From: Carnobacteriaceae bacterium zg-C25
GTDB taxonomy: Bacteria; Bacillota; Bacilli; Lactobacillales; Aerococcaceae
Length of the DNA: 64,000 bases
Assembly (NCBI GenBank): GCA_017945845.1
Contig: CP072828.1
Location: 310,001-374,000 of the forward strand
Direction: 5' to 3'
The notes under the pieces were generated by a model. It saw only the letters and a program-made list of their open reading frames with translations. It did not search any database and had not been told where the DNA came from. The stretch's first letter is position 1, and every line of letters starts with the position of its first letter. Below, piece by piece: positions 1 through 9,271 of the stretch. The position numbers and the translations under genes are program-made.

Positions 1-570
1 GGTAATGGTGGTTCAATTACGGCTGTTGATGGTGGTCGTTCGGTAGATACATCTATGGGATTCACGCCATTAGTTGGTGTAACAATGGGAACACGTACAG
101 GTGATTTTGATCCATCTTTAATTCCGTTCTTAATGGAAAAAGAAAACATTAAAGACGTTAATGAGTTTATTAATATTGCGAATAAAAAATCTGGTTTATT
201 AGGTATTTCAGGTTTATCAAGTGATATGCGCGATGTTGAAGCGGCCGCTAAAGAAGGTAATAAACGTGCGCAATTAGCGTTAGATATTTTCTATTACCGT
301 ATTCAAAAATACATTGGGTCATACGTAGCAGCGATGAATGGTGTAGACGCGATTGTATTTACAGCGGGTATTGGTGAAAATTCTAAAGAGGCGCGTGAAG
401 CTATTATTTCAGGTTTAACATGGTTCGGTTGTGATATTGACCCTGAAGCGAATGCAAAACGTGGTGAAGAAATGATCATATCAACACCAAATGCACGTGT
501 AGCTGTTTTAAATATTCCTACTGATGAGGAAGTTGAAATTGCTCGTGATGTAGAGCGTCTAAGAGCGTAG
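1..570 (+). CDS. ackA: Acetate kinase, 3' part (partial)
   Basis: The frame is open from base 1 and encodes about 189 C-terminal residues of an enzyme that is usually close to 400 residues, so the 5' half lies outside the window. It begins inside the GNGxSI nucleotide-binding motif and continues with [11 protein letters not shown] and [10 protein letters not shown], followed by the FTAGIGENS motif; these are hallmarks of acetate kinases of the ASKHA fold. The enzyme interconverts acetyl phosphate plus ADP and acetate plus ATP in the cytoplasm, the final step of Pta-Ack overflow metabolism. The rhodanese gene follows 71 nt downstream with its own GGAGG ribosome site. Confidence 0.97.
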   Translation, partial: GNGGSITAVDGGRSVDTSMGFTPLVGVTMGTRTGDFDPSLIPFLMEKENIKDVNEFINIANKKSGLLGISGLSSDMRDVEAAAKEGNKRAQLALDIFYYRIQKYIGSYVAAMNGVDAIVFTAGIGENSKEAREAIISGLTWFGCDIDPEANAKRGEEMIISTPNARVAVLNIPTDEEVEIARDVERLRA

Positions 571-641
571 AATAAATTGTTAAAATGAATGCAAATGGCA
601 GTTGTTTGGCTGCTGTTTTGCTTTTAAAGTGGAGGAAGTAA

Positions 642-1040
642 ATGAGTTTTGGACAAGTTTTTCAAATGCTAATTATTATTTTTGCAATTGGATATGCGTT
701 GTATCAAATATTTTTATTTGTAGAGCGTCGTACAAGCGCGAAATATGTCACTGGCGAAGAAATGATGGCTGCTGGAAAAGGAATTCAAATTATTGATGTT
801 CGTGAACGTGATGAGTTTAATCGTAAACACATTTTAGGTGCGCGCAATATTCCTTATACGCAGTTTAAACAAATGTATTCAAAAATCCGTAAAGATCAAC
901 CGGTATATGTCTATGACCAATTTGGTTTTATGGCCGGACGTGCAGCGGGTAAATTGAAACGTTTAGGTTATAAAAATATTTATTTATTAAAAGGCGGTTT
1001 AGAGCGCTTTGAAGGTAAAGTAAAAACAAAAGTTGATTAA
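642..1040 (+). CDS. Membrane-anchored rhodanese-like protein lacking the catalytic Cys
   Basis: A 132-residue protein with one N-terminal membrane segment (about residues 5-27) and a cytoplasmic rhodanese fold (about 34-128). The IIDVRERDEF and HILGARNIPY motifs are conserved. In active sulfurtransferases the strand VYVY is followed by a catalytic cysteine loop (CxxG...R). Here the loop reads YDQFGFMAGRAA, with Asp92 at the Cys position and no cysteine anywhere in the protein. It should therefore be unable to form a persulfide and may be a binding or regulatory domain. A GTGGAGG ribosome site precedes the ATG, and a strong terminator follows. The family call is secure; the function is unknown. 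Confidence 0.88.
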   Translation: MSFGQVFQMLIIIFAIGYALYQIFLFVERRTSAKYVTGEEMMAAGKGIQIIDVRERDEFNRKHILGARNIPYTQFKQMYSKIRKDQPVYVYDQFGFMAGRAAGKLKRLGYKNIYLLKGGLERFEGKVKTKVD

Positions 1041-1048
1041 CAAATAAG

Positions 1049-1080
1049 AGCCACTGGTTAAGTGTAACCAGTGGCTTTTT
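1049..1080 (+). terminator. Rho-independent terminator after the rhodanese gene
   Basis: A perfect 12-bp stem (arms 1049-1060 and 1065-1076) with a 4-nt loop is followed by a T run. It ends the ackA-rhodanese transcription unit. Confidence 0.9.
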
Positions 1081-1116
1081 ATGATTATCGATTTGAAGTG
1101 AATGATTAAATGAAAT

Positions 1117-1146
1117 TAGGGTTGATGTCTCATGACATCAACCCTA
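1117..1146 (-). terminator. Hairpin of the AGGGTTGA family, probable YitT terminator
   Basis: Perfect 13-bp arms (1117-1129 and 1134-1146) enclose a 4-nt loop. It lies 30 nt beyond the stop of the minus-strand YitT gene. The U tract on the minus strand is poor (AATTTC), so termination is likely but not certain. The arms share TAGGGTTGA with the hairpin at 6001-6032. Confidence 0.6.
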
Positions 1147-1176
1147 AACATGATTTAGATTTATAAAATAGACGGA

Positions 1177-2037
1177 CTATACAGATGTTGATGTATCGGG
1201 TGAAAGGTGATAAGTAAATCCTTCGCCAGATACACTGCTCACGTGTGAAATGGTCATGAACGCTGTTGAATCAATTTCGCTAACTAAACGAGATAAATTG
1301 ATAATTTGACGTCTATCCACAACGACATACAAAATTTTCTTGCCTTGCTTTGAGTAAAATCCTTCGCCATTAAAAATCGTTACGCCACGACCGATTTTAT
1401 CCGAAATGGCTTGTGCAATGGCTTCGTATTGATTTGAAATAATGATGGCAGATTTTTTGGGGTTTAGTCCTTCTAATATGAAATCTAATACTTTTGTTGA
1501 AATGGCTAGCATGATTAAAGTGTAGATTGTTTTTTCAAATCCGATAATAAATGCGCCCGGTATAATGATGAATAGATCGATAATGAATAATCCGACACTA
1601 GTTGGAATGTGTAAATATTTTTGTAAAATCAGTGCAATAATATCTGTACCTGCAGTAGATCCTCCTGCTAGTAGGACAAAACCGATGGACGCTCCGATGA
1701 CAACACCTCCCACGATAGGCACGAGCATAATGTCTTGAAAGTGGTAGTGGAATTGGTTGGTTAGTCGTAAAAAAAGCGTAAAGCTTGCGATTGAATAGAG
1801 TGTGTATCCGATACGTGTGCGATCGAGTAATTTATAACCGAGAACAAGTAAGACGGCGTTGATGCCAAAATAGGTCAAACTTGGATCGATATTAAATGCG
1901 TATTTCAAAAGAATGGATACACCGGTAATGCCACCTTCTCCCATATGATTAGACACTAAAAATAAGTTGACGGCTAATGCAAAGGTTAGGTTACCTAGGG
2001 TGATGACTCCCAGAGATTTTAAAGAAATGTTTTTCAT
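1177..2037 (-). CDS. YitT family membrane protein (DUF161/DUF2179)
   Basis: A 286-residue protein with five to six hydrophobic helices in the first 190 residues. It includes the conserved GGITGVSILLKYAFN and AGGSTAGTDIIALIL segments, followed by a soluble C-terminal DUF2179 domain (about 200-275; GRGVTIFNGEGFYSKQGKKIL and ISHVSSVSGEGF). This is the standard architecture and length of the Firmicutes YitT family, whose transport substrate is not established. An AGGAGGT ribosome site precedes the ATG. It is transcribed divergently from cvfB across a 150-nt spacer and has an extended -10 (TGTTAAAAT) upstream. Confidence 0.93.
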   Translation of the reverse strand: MKNISLKSLGVITLGNLTFALAVNLFLVSNHMGEGGITGVSILLKYAFNIDPSLTYFGINAVLLVLGYKLLDRTRIGYTLYSIASFTLFLRLTNQFHYHFQDIMLVPIVGGVVIGASIGFVLLAGGSTAGTDIIALILQKYLHIPTSVGLFIIDLFIIIPGAFIIGFEKTIYTLIMLAISTKVLDFILEGLNPKKSAIIISNQYEAIAQAISDKIGRGVTIFNGEGFYSKQGKKILYVVVDRRQIINLSRLVSEIDSTAFMTISHVSSVSGEGFTYHLSPDTSTSV

Positions 2038-2121
2038 AAATACCTCCTAAAACTTTCCATATTTTAACATACTTTCAGTGGGATAGGCTGAAAATTAGAG
2101 TAATTTTATAAAAATTTTTCA

Positions 2122-2155
2122 AATATCCCAAACGTTTGCCAAGTGTGGTAAAATG
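2122..2155 (+). promoter_or_regulatory. Probable cvfB operon promoter with extended -10
   Basis: TGGTAAAAT, about 33 nt before the cvfB ATG, matches an extended -10 (TGnTAAAAT). No good -35 hexamer is present at the right distance. An AAACGTTT palindrome lies just upstream and could be an operator. Sequence pattern only. Confidence 0.4.
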
Positions 2156-2187
2156 AGTGAGTACAATATGTAAAGTGGAGGTGAATT

Positions 2188-3051
2188 ATGGAATCGGCAT
2201 ATGGAACGGTAATTGCGGGTATTGTAACCGATGAAAATGCAAAACAATATTTTGTGCAAAAATCGGGTGTGACATTCGCGCTAGATAAAACGGAAGGGAT
2301 GACGTACCAAATTGGAGATGTCGTTAGTGGTTTTATTTATGAATCGAGTGATAAACGTAAAAAAATAACAGTGGATATTCCAAAAGTTCAACAAGGAAAG
2401 TATGCTTGGGGAACAGTAACGCAAGTACGTAAAGATTTAGGTGTGTTCGTTGATATTGGTCTTGCGGACAAGGAAATCGTCGTTTCTTTAGACGATTTAC
2501 CGCAAATGAAAGAATTGTGGCCTAAAAAAGGCGATCGATTGATGATGGGCTTAAAAGTCGATAAAAAAAATCGACTGTGGGGCGATTTGGCTGATGAAGG
2601 TATTTTCAAAGCTATCTCTAAAAAAGGAAAAGAATCTGATCGAAATCGTGATATTTCAGGTGTGGCATTTCGTTTGAAATTGGTAGGGACGTATATTTTA
2701 ACGGATGATTTTTATGTTGGATTCATTCATCCGAGTGAACGTGTGGACGAGCCGCGTCTTGGAGAAACGGTTAAGGGGCGTGTTATCGGTGTGCGACCAG
2801 ATGGTATTTTAAATGTATCGTTACGCCAGCGCGCACATGAAGCGATTGGTGATGATGCTGCAATGTTGTTAGCTATGTTAGAGCAAAGTGCTGCAGGATT
2901 TTTACCGTTTACAGATAAAAGTGATCCAGAAATCATTAAATCGCATTTTGGAATTAGTAAAGGTCAATTTAAAAGAGCGGTGGGTAATTTATTGAAACAA
3001 CGCAAAATTACGTTGACACCCGACGGCATTGAATTGATAAATAACGCATGA
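2188..3051 (+). CDS. cvfB: CvfB-type S1 RNA-binding protein
   Basis: A 287-residue protein of the CvfB/YitL family: successive S1-like OB folds (a clear one at about 65-125, KYAWGTVTQVRKDLGVFVDIGL; another at about 185-215, GETVKGRVIGVRPDGILNVSL) followed by a C-terminal winged-helix segment (about 230-285). CvfB was described in Staphylococcus aureus as an RNA-binding regulator of virulence factor expression; here it is probably a general RNA-binding factor. A GTGGAGGTG ribosome site sets the start. Its stop codon overlaps the xerD start as ATGA, which suggests translational coupling, and the gene opens the cvfB-xerD-deoB-punA operon. Confidence 0.93.
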   Translation: MESAYGTVIAGIVTDENAKQYFVQKSGVTFALDKTEGMTYQIGDVVSGFIYESSDKRKKITVDIPKVQQGKYAWGTVTQVRKDLGVFVDIGLADKEIVVSLDDLPQMKELWPKKGDRLMMGLKVDKKNRLWGDLADEGIFKAISKKGKESDRNRDISGVAFRLKLVGTYILTDDFYVGFIHPSERVDEPRLGETVKGRVIGVRPDGILNVSLRQRAHEAIGDDAAMLLAMLEQSAAGFLPFTDKSDPEIIKSHFGISKGQFKRAVGNLLKQRKITLTPDGIELINNA

Positions 3052-3998
3052 TGACAGTAAATGATAAAAAAAACGAACAATTGCTACAAAAAATACGTGA
3101 GTTTGACATCGAAATGCAATTTGATGGGTTGTCTGACAATTCAAGAGTGAGTTATCAATTGGATTTAGAAAAATTGAGTGACTTTTTATATGAAACCTAC
3201 CACATTCAATCGTTTTTTGAAGTCACTCGTGAAATGTTGACGCATTATTTGGCACATTTAAATGAGGAGCAGGCAAAATCGGCAACGGTTAGCCGTAAAA
3301 TTTCAGCGTTTCGTAAATTTTTCAAATTTTTAAAACAACATAACGCTATAGAAATTGATCCCATGGAAACGATTAGTTTGCCTAAAAAACGAAAAACGTT
3401 ACCGAGTGTATTAACGACGGATGAAATCGATCGGTTGTTAGGGGTTCCAGATTTGACGACCGTTCAAGGTATACGGGATAAAGCGATATTAGAAGTGTTT
3501 TATGCAACGGGATTGCGTGTGAGTGAATTGTGTGAACTATCGTTATCGCAACTGCATTTACAAGAGCATCAAATTGATGTCATTGGTAAAGGGAATAAGG
3601 CACGTCTAGTCCTTATCGGCGATGAGGCAATCGAAGCGTTGCAATTTTATTTAAATTTTGTAAGAGACAAACTGCTAGGGGATTCAGTAAGTGATGCGGT
3701 ATTTTTAAATCGACGTGGGAAACCATTTACGCGTCAAGGCATTTGGAAAATGATTAAAGCAATGGTTGTCAAAGCCGGCATTACAAAAACGGTAACGCCA
3801 CATACATTGCGTCATTCCGTTGCCACGCATTTGTTGTCAAATGGAATGAATCTTCGACTCATTCAAGAAATGTTAGGGCATGAAAATTTAGTTACGACAG
3901 AAATTTACACACATGTGGATCGTCGGAAAATTACAGATGATTATTATTTATACCACCCGCATAGTCGGGTGAAAGGAGAAGTGGATAGTGAAATTTAA
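3048..3998 (+). CDS. xerD: Tyrosine recombinase XerD
   Basis: A 316-residue tyrosine recombinase with an N-terminal SAM-like core-binding domain (about 15-105) and a catalytic domain (about 115-300). The catalytic set is visible: Arg in TGLRVSEL, Lys in GKGNKARL, His/Arg in [12 protein letters not shown], His in EMLGHENL and the nucleophile Tyr in IYTHV. In Bacillus subtilis the xerD homologue ripX sits directly before deoB (drm) and punA, as here, so XerD is preferred over XerC. It would resolve chromosome dimers at dif with XerC and FtsK. Its ATG overlaps the cvfB stop and its end overlaps deoB by 11 nt. Confidence 0.93.
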   Translation: MMTVNDKKNEQLLQKIREFDIEMQFDGLSDNSRVSYQLDLEKLSDFLYETYHIQSFFEVTREMLTHYLAHLNEEQAKSATVSRKISAFRKFFKFLKQHNAIEIDPMETISLPKKRKTLPSVLTTDEIDRLLGVPDLTTVQGIRDKAILEVFYATGLRVSELCELSLSQLHLQEHQIDVIGKGNKARLVLIGDEAIEALQFYLNFVRDKLLGDSVSDAVFLNRRGKPFTRQGIWKMIKAMVVKAGITKTVTPHTLRHSVATHLLSNGMNLRLIQEMLGHENLVTTEIYTHVDRRKITDDYYLYHPHSRVKGEVDSEI

Positions 3999-5160
3999 TC
4001 GAATACATGTTATTGTGATGGACTCAGTTGGAATAGGTGAAGCACCAGATGCAGATAAATTTAATGATGTCGGTGCACATACGTTAGGGCATATTGCTAG
4101 TGAAGTCGGTTTGCGCGTGCCAAATATGACAAAACTAGGTTTAGGGAAAATTGCGCATCTAGACGGTATTTCAGATCAATTGGAAACACATGGATACTAT
4201 ACAAAATTACAAGAGCAATCTGTTGGTAAAGATACAATGACAGGTCATTGGGAATTGATGGGTTTGAATATTCAAACACCTTTTAGAGTGTTTCCTGACG
4301 GGTTCCCGAAAGAACTATTAGATAAAATAGAAGCCTATACGGGTCGAAAAGTCATTTGTAATTTGCCATATAGTGGAACAAAAGTATTAGATGACTACGG
4401 TAAAGAACAATTAGAAACAGGCGCGTTAATTGTGTATACATCGGCTGATCCGGTGTTGCAAATTGCTGCGCATGAAGATGTGATTCCGTTAGAAGAACTG
4501 TATGATATTTGTGAATACGTGCGTTCCATTACGTTGGAAGACCCTTATATGATTGGTCGTATTATCGCACGTCCATATATTGGCGAACCGGGAGCATTTG
4601 TTCGAACAAGCAATCGTCATGATTATGCGCTCAGTCCTTTTGGGCAAACAACATTAGATTTCTTGAAAGAAGCGCATTATGATACAATTACGATTGGAAA
4701 AATTAACGATATTTTTAATGGACAAGGTTTAACAAAATCCATTCGTACAAAAGATAATATGGATGGTGTTGATCAATTGCTTCAAGTGTTAGAAACATCA
4801 TTTACTGGAATGAGTTTTTTAAACTTAGTTGATTTTGATGCGTTGTATGGTCATCGTCGAGACGTCAAAGGTTATGCAAAAGCGTTAGAAGATTTTGATG
4901 CGCGTATTCCGGAAATTATGGAACGCATGCAAGAAAATGACTTGTTAATCATTACGGCAGACCATGGAAACGATCCAACGTTTACGGGTACAGATCATAC
5001 AAGAGAGTACATACCCGTATTGTTATATTCAAAAGCGTTTAATCATTCAGGTGCGCTAACATCAGGTGGACACTTTGCGGATATTGCTGCAACAATTAGT
5101 GAAAACTTTGGCGTAGCACAAACTGAAAATGGTCACAGTTTTTTAAGTCAATTAAATTAA
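3988..5160 (+). CDS. deoB: Phosphopentomutase
   Basis: A 390-residue phosphopentomutase of the alkaline phosphatase-like superfamily, of normal length. Family motifs are visible: [12 protein letters not shown] with the first metal-binding Asp, [10 protein letters not shown] around the phospho-acceptor Thr, [24 protein letters not shown], and the metal-binding TADHGNDPT and [10 protein letters not shown]. It interconverts ribose or deoxyribose 1-phosphate and 5-phosphate, feeding nucleoside sugars into central metabolism. The start is a GTG preceded by AAAGGAG and overlaps the end of xerD. The purine nucleoside phosphorylase that makes its substrate follows after 13 nt. Confidence 0.97.
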   Translation: MKFNRIHVIVMDSVGIGEAPDADKFNDVGAHTLGHIASEVGLRVPNMTKLGLGKIAHLDGISDQLETHGYYTKLQEQSVGKDTMTGHWELMGLNIQTPFRVFPDGFPKELLDKIEAYTGRKVICNLPYSGTKVLDDYGKEQLETGALIVYTSADPVLQIAAHEDVIPLEELYDICEYVRSITLEDPYMIGRIIARPYIGEPGAFVRTSNRHDYALSPFGQTTLDFLKEAHYDTITIGKINDIFNGQGLTKSIRTKDNMDGVDQLLQVLETSFTGMSFLNLVDFDALYGHRRDVKGYAKALEDFDARIPEIMERMQENDLLIITADHGNDPTFTGTDHTREYIPVLLYSKAFNHSGALTSGGHFADIAATISENFGVAQTENGHSFLSQLN

Positions 5161-5173
5161 GGAGACAAGTAAT

Positions 5174-5995
5174 ATGTTAGATTACAGAAGAAAAATTCAA
5201 GAAGCCGCAGACTATATTAAATCGCAAGGTGTTGTGAATCCCGAATTTGCCTTAATTTTAGGTTCAGGATTAGGTGAATTGGCTGAAGAAGTAGAAAATG
5301 CGATCAGCATTGATTATTCAAATATTCCTCATTTTCCTACAACAACAGTGGTTGGGCATGCAAATGAATTAGTGTATGGTGTGTTAAATGGTAAAAATGT
5401 ATTAGTGATGAAAGGACGTTTCCACTATTACGAAGGATATGGGTTAGAAGCGATTACTTTCCCAATTCGTGTATTTAAAGCGTTAGGTATTGAAAATGTA
5501 TTTTTAACCAATGCAGCAGGTGGTGTTAATGAAACGTATAAACCGGGCACGTTAATGATGATTACCGATCATATTAATTATGCGGGACCAAATCCATTGA
5601 TTGGACCAAATGATGATGAAATTGGTACACGTTTCCCAGATATGACACAAGTGTATCATCCTGCTTACCGCGATGTGATTCGTCAAGCGGCTAAAGAAGT
5701 AGGGGTTGATTTAAAAGAGGGTGTTTACACATGGTATTCAGGACCAAGTTATGAAACGCCAGCAGAAATTCGTATGTTTAGAACGTTAGGCACAGATGCG
5801 ATTGGCATGTCTACTGTTCCAGAAGCAATTGTGGCTAATCATGCGGGTATGAAAGTTATGGGAATTTCTTGTATTACCAATATGGCTGCTGGAATGAGTG
5901 GCGAACAATTGAGCCATGAAGAAGTTGTCGAAGTGACTCAAAAAGTAAAACATTTATTTAAAGCGTTAGTGCGTAAAACAATTGAATTCATTTAA
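5174..5995 (+). CDS. punA: Purine nucleoside phosphorylase, class I (trimeric type)
   Basis: A 273-residue PNP/MTAP-family enzyme. Recognisable motifs are the phosphate-binding ILGSGLGELA, GRFHYYEGYG, LTNAAGGVNETYKPGTLMMITDHIN, YSGPSYETPAEIRM and AIGMSTVPEAIVANHAGM, the last two lining the purine and ribose site. It splits purine (deoxy)nucleosides with phosphate into base and (deoxy)ribose 1-phosphate, the substrate of DeoB encoded just upstream. It is the last gene of the operon, with AAGGAG before the ATG and a hairpin directly after the stop. Confidence 0.95.
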   Translation: MLDYRRKIQEAADYIKSQGVVNPEFALILGSGLGELAEEVENAISIDYSNIPHFPTTTVVGHANELVYGVLNGKNVLVMKGRFHYYEGYGLEAITFPIRVFKALGIENVFLTNAAGGVNETYKPGTLMMITDHINYAGPNPLIGPNDDEIGTRFPDMTQVYHPAYRDVIRQAAKEVGVDLKEGVYTWYSGPSYETPAEIRMFRTLGTDAIGMSTVPEAIVANHAGMKVMGISCITNMAAGMSGEQLSHEEVVEVTQKVKHLFKALVRKTIEFI

Positions 5996-6000
5996 TGTGA

Positions 6001-6032
6001 TTAGGGTTGACGGATCGCGCCGTCAACCCTAA
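6001..6032 (+). terminator. Hairpin of the AGGGTTGA family after punA
   Basis: Perfect 13-bp arms (6001-6013 and 6020-6032) with a 6-nt loop begin 5 nt after the punA stop. The following tract is AT-rich but not a clean T run, so it may act as a weak terminator or as a 3'-end stabiliser. Confidence 0.6.
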
Positions 6033-6040
6033 TTAAATAT

Positions 6041-6066
6041 AAAAAATAACTTGGCGATGTGCCAAG
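6041..6066 (-). terminator. Terminator of the DUF1189-like gene
   Basis: Read on the minus strand, CTTGGC and GCCAAG pair around a 5-nt loop and are followed by TTATTTTTT. The hairpin begins immediately after the stop codon of the minus-strand gene. Confidence 0.65.
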
Positions 6067-6834
6067 CTATTTTTGTGTTAATGCAATTTTTAGAACGGTA
6101 TGTTGTATAAAGAGAACGTAAAAAAATACAAACAATTCAAACGGTAGCGTTAAATTTAAAAGTTTGGCTATGGTTATAATGACGTATGGACCAAATGATG
6201 CGAATAAACTAACTCTCCATAAATGTTGGAAGCGAACGATTTTTTGACTGAGTAGAAAAATAAAACGAGCCGCCAACGTTAAAAATAGGTTTTGTGTTAA
6301 GACGATGATAACGCTAAATAAAATAGAAAAAATAGGTATGATAAAATAAGAAATTGAAATACCGTTTTGTAATAAGGACAATGTTTCTTGTAGTTGATAT
6401 GTTGAAACGGCCTCACTTGATATTGTTTGTTTTAAAAAAAGTTTACCCAATAGATAGTAATTTGTTTCATTGTTTTGTGTAATAATCGTCATTGTATAGT
6501 CATCAATCAAGTTTTGAATTTGGTTAGATGTCAATGTTTGATTTGAATCAAATGCGTAGTAGACGTGCTCTGTTTGAATCGCTTCACTGGCATTAGTTGA
6601 ATCGAACGTTTTAATGATTTTTTGTTGTGTCGTTGTGAACTGTGGAAGGTTTTGTGCGACGGTTGATAAGTTGTTGTTTAATGTATTGGCAACACTATAT
6701 TGCTCGATAAGAGTTGGTAAAGCAACAACACAAGAGAGCAATAACGTGAGTTTTACAATGATATGCTTTCTTAATAGCGTCACATGTGTCAAAATTTCAG
6801 GCTGATGAATTGATTTCAATAATATGTGTAACAT
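6067..6834 (-). CDS. DUF1189-like membrane protein
   Basis: The best start is the ATG at 6834, which has GGAGG five bases upstream; a longer reading from 6930 has no ribosome site. The resulting 255-residue protein begins MLHILLKSIHQPEIL and has a membrane helix at about 28-47. An extracytoplasmic domain of about 120 polar residues follows, then four hydrophobic helices towards the C terminus. This topology and the N-terminal pattern resemble DUF1189 membrane proteins of Firmicutes. No catalytic motif is visible and the function is unknown. It is a single gene convergent with punA. Confidence 0.7.
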   Translation of the reverse strand: MLHILLKSIHQPEILTHVTLLRKHIIVKLTLLLSCVVALPTLIEQYSVANTLNNNLSTVAQNLPQFTTTQQKIIKTFDSTNASEAIQTEHVYYAFDSNQTLTSNQIQNLIDDYTMTIITQNNETNYYLLGKLFLKQTISSEAVSTYQLQETLSLLQNGISISYFIIPIFSILFSVIIVLTQNLFLTLAARFIFLLSQKIVRFQHLWRVSLFASFGPYVIITIAKLLNLTLPFELFVFFYVLFIQHTVLKIALTQK

Positions 6835-7115
6835 ATATTCCTCCGTTTCAGTATCATTGCTACTATACTTGATTTGACGATAAAACGCTAGTGTAATGAT
6901 TTGGAAAATAGGTATATAAAGTAGGGACATTTTAATTTAAATGAAAAAAATGACATCATAAGAGCGTATAAATCTGTTAGCAATAGGTAATGATGGCATT
7001 TTTGTGTTTAAAAGTGCAAATTTTTGCGTTGAAAAAGGCATACAAAATATAGAAAAGGCACTTTAAAAATTCGGTTTTTATCGTTTTGAAAAGCGTATCA
7101 AACACGCAAAGAGTA
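6835..7115. other. Gene-free stretch upstream of the first surface protein
   Basis: About 280 nt of AT-rich DNA between the minus-strand DUF1189-like gene and the promoter of the surface protein. It should contain the promoter of the minus-strand gene, perhaps around TATAGT on that strand near 6870. No RNA gene, repeat or convincing ORF was seen. Confidence 0.4.
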
Positions 7116-7143
7116 TTGACAAAATTTGAATTTACTATAATAT
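7116..7143 (+). promoter_or_regulatory. Promoter of the first LPXTG protein
   Basis: A consensus TTGACA at 7116-7121 is followed by TATAAT at 7136 (14-nt spacing) or TAATAT at 7138 (16-nt spacing, the better geometry). This leaves a leader of roughly 100 nt that contains the palindrome CCAATCGATTGG at 7172-7183. Confidence 0.65.
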
Positions 7144-7250
7144 AAGTGGAGAAATTATGTTTTTTCAAAAGACCAATCGATTGGAAAAATATATAAAAAT
7201 TTTAAGTGTTTATATGAATTATAAACCGTTAATCAGTAAGGAGTTTACAT

Positions 7251-9092
7251 ATGAAGAAAAAATTAGTAACGGGTTTAGCGACCGTTGTATTATCAACATT
7301 AGCATTTAATACAAATGTATTTGCGTCAAATGGTGATATCGACGGAAACGTATTTTTATTACCGAATAACGAAGCGCGCGATAATGCGTTTTTCCAAACA
7401 ATTTCAGTGCCACGTAGTTGGTTTGCTGGATATGAGCAAGTAGAGGTGTCTTTATTAGACGCTGCTTCAGGCAACGTTGTATCAACTATTCTTTCAGGAA
7501 ATAATGCACAAGCACAAGGCTACGGTGCGTTCACATTTAGAGGAGTACCTGATGGAACATATAGAATTCGTGTGGCACCTGTCAACTCAGACGGTGTAGA
7601 ACACGTGTCTATTCCAGCTTTAGCGATTAACAATTCAAATAATGAATATTTCTTCCAAGATACATTGGTTTCTGAATTGATCTATGTAAAAAATGGTGAA
7701 ATTGTAAATGCACAAGGACAAATTTACGATACAAATGAATATGTAGAAGGTATTCAAGCGCCTCAATTTTCATTCGCAGTTGTTCGTCGTCCATGGGCGT
7801 TAGATGTTGCAACGGATATTGGTTCGTTTCTTTTAACTAACGGTACAGCTACAAAAGAAGTAAATTACTTCCCTGGTGGCGTTCAAACAGGTGTCTATTC
7901 AAATCGTGGATACATGGCTGTTTTAGGTGCCTTGTCATTAGATACATTTGGCACAGCGATTACTTCACGTGGTACGAGCTTAGTTCCACCTGTATTGTCT
8001 GATGAAGAAGTAAGATTCGGTTATTCATTTTTAGGTTGGTCTATTGATGAGTCGTCATTAGCGGCTTATCCTGAATTAGCACCATTTAAATACATTCCAA
8101 TGGAGCAAAGAACGGAAGAAACATTAATTCGTGCTTTATCAACTGAACAAGTTTTATCTTTTGGTGCTAAAGGCGATTTAAAATTACACGCAGAATTCAC
8201 AGCACCTATTCACGTTGTTCGATTCTCAACAGACCTTGAAAAAGGAAAAATTGAAGGTCAAGGCACTAAAACATTTGTTGCTTACGGTAACTTAACAAAA
8301 TTACCAGAATTACCTGTTCCAACTCCAGAAGCTGGATATGAATTTGTTGGTTGGTTTGTTGATTTAACAACAAATACGGTTCCAGAAAATGTTATTTTAG
8401 GCAATAACATTGTAGGTAACCAAGTGTACTATGCGAAATATCGTAAAATTCCAGTAACTCAAGAAATTTCTAAAAATCCAGTTGTGTTACGTTTAGTTGA
8501 AGGTGATAAAGAAGTAAAAGGATTAGGTATTGCTGGTTCTTCTTTAACCGTTACTTTTAAAAATGGAACGTCTGTCGAAACAACTGTAGGACAAGATGGT
8601 GCTTGGACAGTTGCTGTTCCAGAAGCTGCAGCTTTAGTAAATGGCGACAACGTATCTGCAGTACAAATTGAAGAAGGTAAATTACGTAGTTCTGCAGTAG
8701 ACGGTACAGTAGTAAAAGAAAATGTAGCGCCAACAACAGAAGTTAGCACACGATTTGTAGATGAGTCAGGACTAGATATTGCAAATCAAGAAAAAGGTAC
8801 AAAAGAAGTTAAAACAATCAAAGGATATGAATTTGTACGTACTGTTGTAGATATTAACGGAAATACAGTACACATTTACAAACAAATTGTAGTTCCAGGA
8901 GCACCGACACCAGAAAATAATACACCTGTTTCATCAGGAGATGCACCTGCAAATATGCAAACAACAACAGGACGTAGAGTAAATGGAGCATCACGTTTAC
9001 CATATACAGGTACTGCTGAAACACCAGTGTTGTTTGCGGGATCAGTGCTATCACTATTCGGATTATTATTCGCATGGATGAAACGTAAATAA
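7251..9092 (+). CDS. LPXTG cell-wall-anchored surface protein with InlB-type repeats
   Basis: A 613-residue secreted protein. It has a signal peptide (1 to about 25, ending VFA), an N-terminal region of unknown fold (about 26-240), and two segments like Listeria-Bacteroides/InlB B repeats (GYSFLGW near 263; AGYEFVGW...NQVYYAKYRK near 363-400). A bacterial Ig-like domain follows (about 400-490), then a MucBP-like segment (about 495-545). The sorting signal is LPYTG at 583-587 with a hydrophobic helix and an MKRK tail. A housekeeping sortase should attach it to peptidoglycan. It probably binds host or environmental surfaces; the ligand cannot be inferred. It is monocistronic, with AAGGAG before the ATG and a terminator after it. 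Confidence 0.9.
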   Translation: MKKKLVTGLATVVLSTLAFNTNVFASNGDIDGNVFLLPNNEARDNAFFQTISVPRSWFAGYEQVEVSLLDAASGNVVSTILSGNNAQAQGYGAFTFRGVPDGTYRIRVAPVNSDGVEHVSIPALAINNSNNEYFFQDTLVSELIYVKNGEIVNAQGQIYDTNEYVEGIQAPQFSFAVVRRPWALDVATDIGSFLLTNGTATKEVNYFPGGVQTGVYSNRGYMAVLGALSLDTFGTAITSRGTSLVPPVLSDEEVRFGYSFLGWSIDESSLAAYPELAPFKYIPMEQRTEETLIRALSTEQVLSFGAKGDLKLHAEFTAPIHVVRFSTDLEKGKIEGQGTKTFVAYGNLTKLPELPVPTPEAGYEFVGWFVDLTTNTVPENVILGNNIVGNQVYYAKYRKIPVTQEISKNPVVLRLVEGDKEVKGLGIAGSSLTVTFKNGTSVETTVGQDGAWTVAVPEAAALVNGDNVSAVQIEEGKLRSSAVDGTVVKENVAPTTEVSTRFVDESGLDIANQEKGTKEVKTIKGYEFVRTVVDINGNTVHIYKQIVVPGAPTPENNTPVSSGDAPANMQTTTGRRVNGASRLPYTGTAETPVLFAGSVLSLFGLLFAWMKRK

Positions 9093-9112
9093 TTAACAAT
9101 GTAATGCATTTC

Positions 9113-9146
9113 AAAAGCGTGAAGGACAGTGTTCTTCACGCTTTTT
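9113..9146 (+). terminator. Terminator after the first LPXTG gene
   Basis: The arms AAAAGCGTGAAG and CTTCACGCTTTT (9113-9124 and 9134-9145) pair perfectly and end in a T run. Confidence 0.9.
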
Positions 9147-9218
9147 GTGTATTTGATTCAAGGCTATGTCAAATTAGGTTGATGCTTAAAATTTTAAAGC
9201 AAAAAATGGTCTAGTATC

Positions 9219-9247
9219 TTGAATATAACAGGCGTGAAGAGTATAAT
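9219..9247 (+). promoter_or_regulatory. Promoter of the thioredoxin-adhesin operon
   Basis: TTGAAT at 9219-9224, a 17-nt spacer and TATAAT at 9242-9247 give a good sigma-A promoter. The -10 lies inside the small palindrome GAGTATAATAACTC. Confidence 0.7.
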
Positions 9248-9271
9248 AACTCTCTGTAGTACAATTACGGC

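Noticed and set aside
602-796. 64-codon frame overlapping the rhodanese gene
   Set aside because: It is out of frame with a clear rhodanese domain and is explained as a shadow.
3048-3998. Tyrosine recombinase as a phage or ICE integrase
   Set aside because: It is in the conserved cvfB-xerD-deoB-punA order, with no attachment site or phage genes; the XerD assignment fits better.
6835-6930. N-terminal extension of the DUF1189-like protein
   Set aside because: There is no ribosome site at 6930, whereas GGAGG lies at the correct distance before the ATG at 6834.
8854-9139. Two antisense open frames at the end of the first surface protein gene
   Set aside because: They are complementary to the LPXTG coding region and lack ribosome sites; codon structure follows the sense strand.
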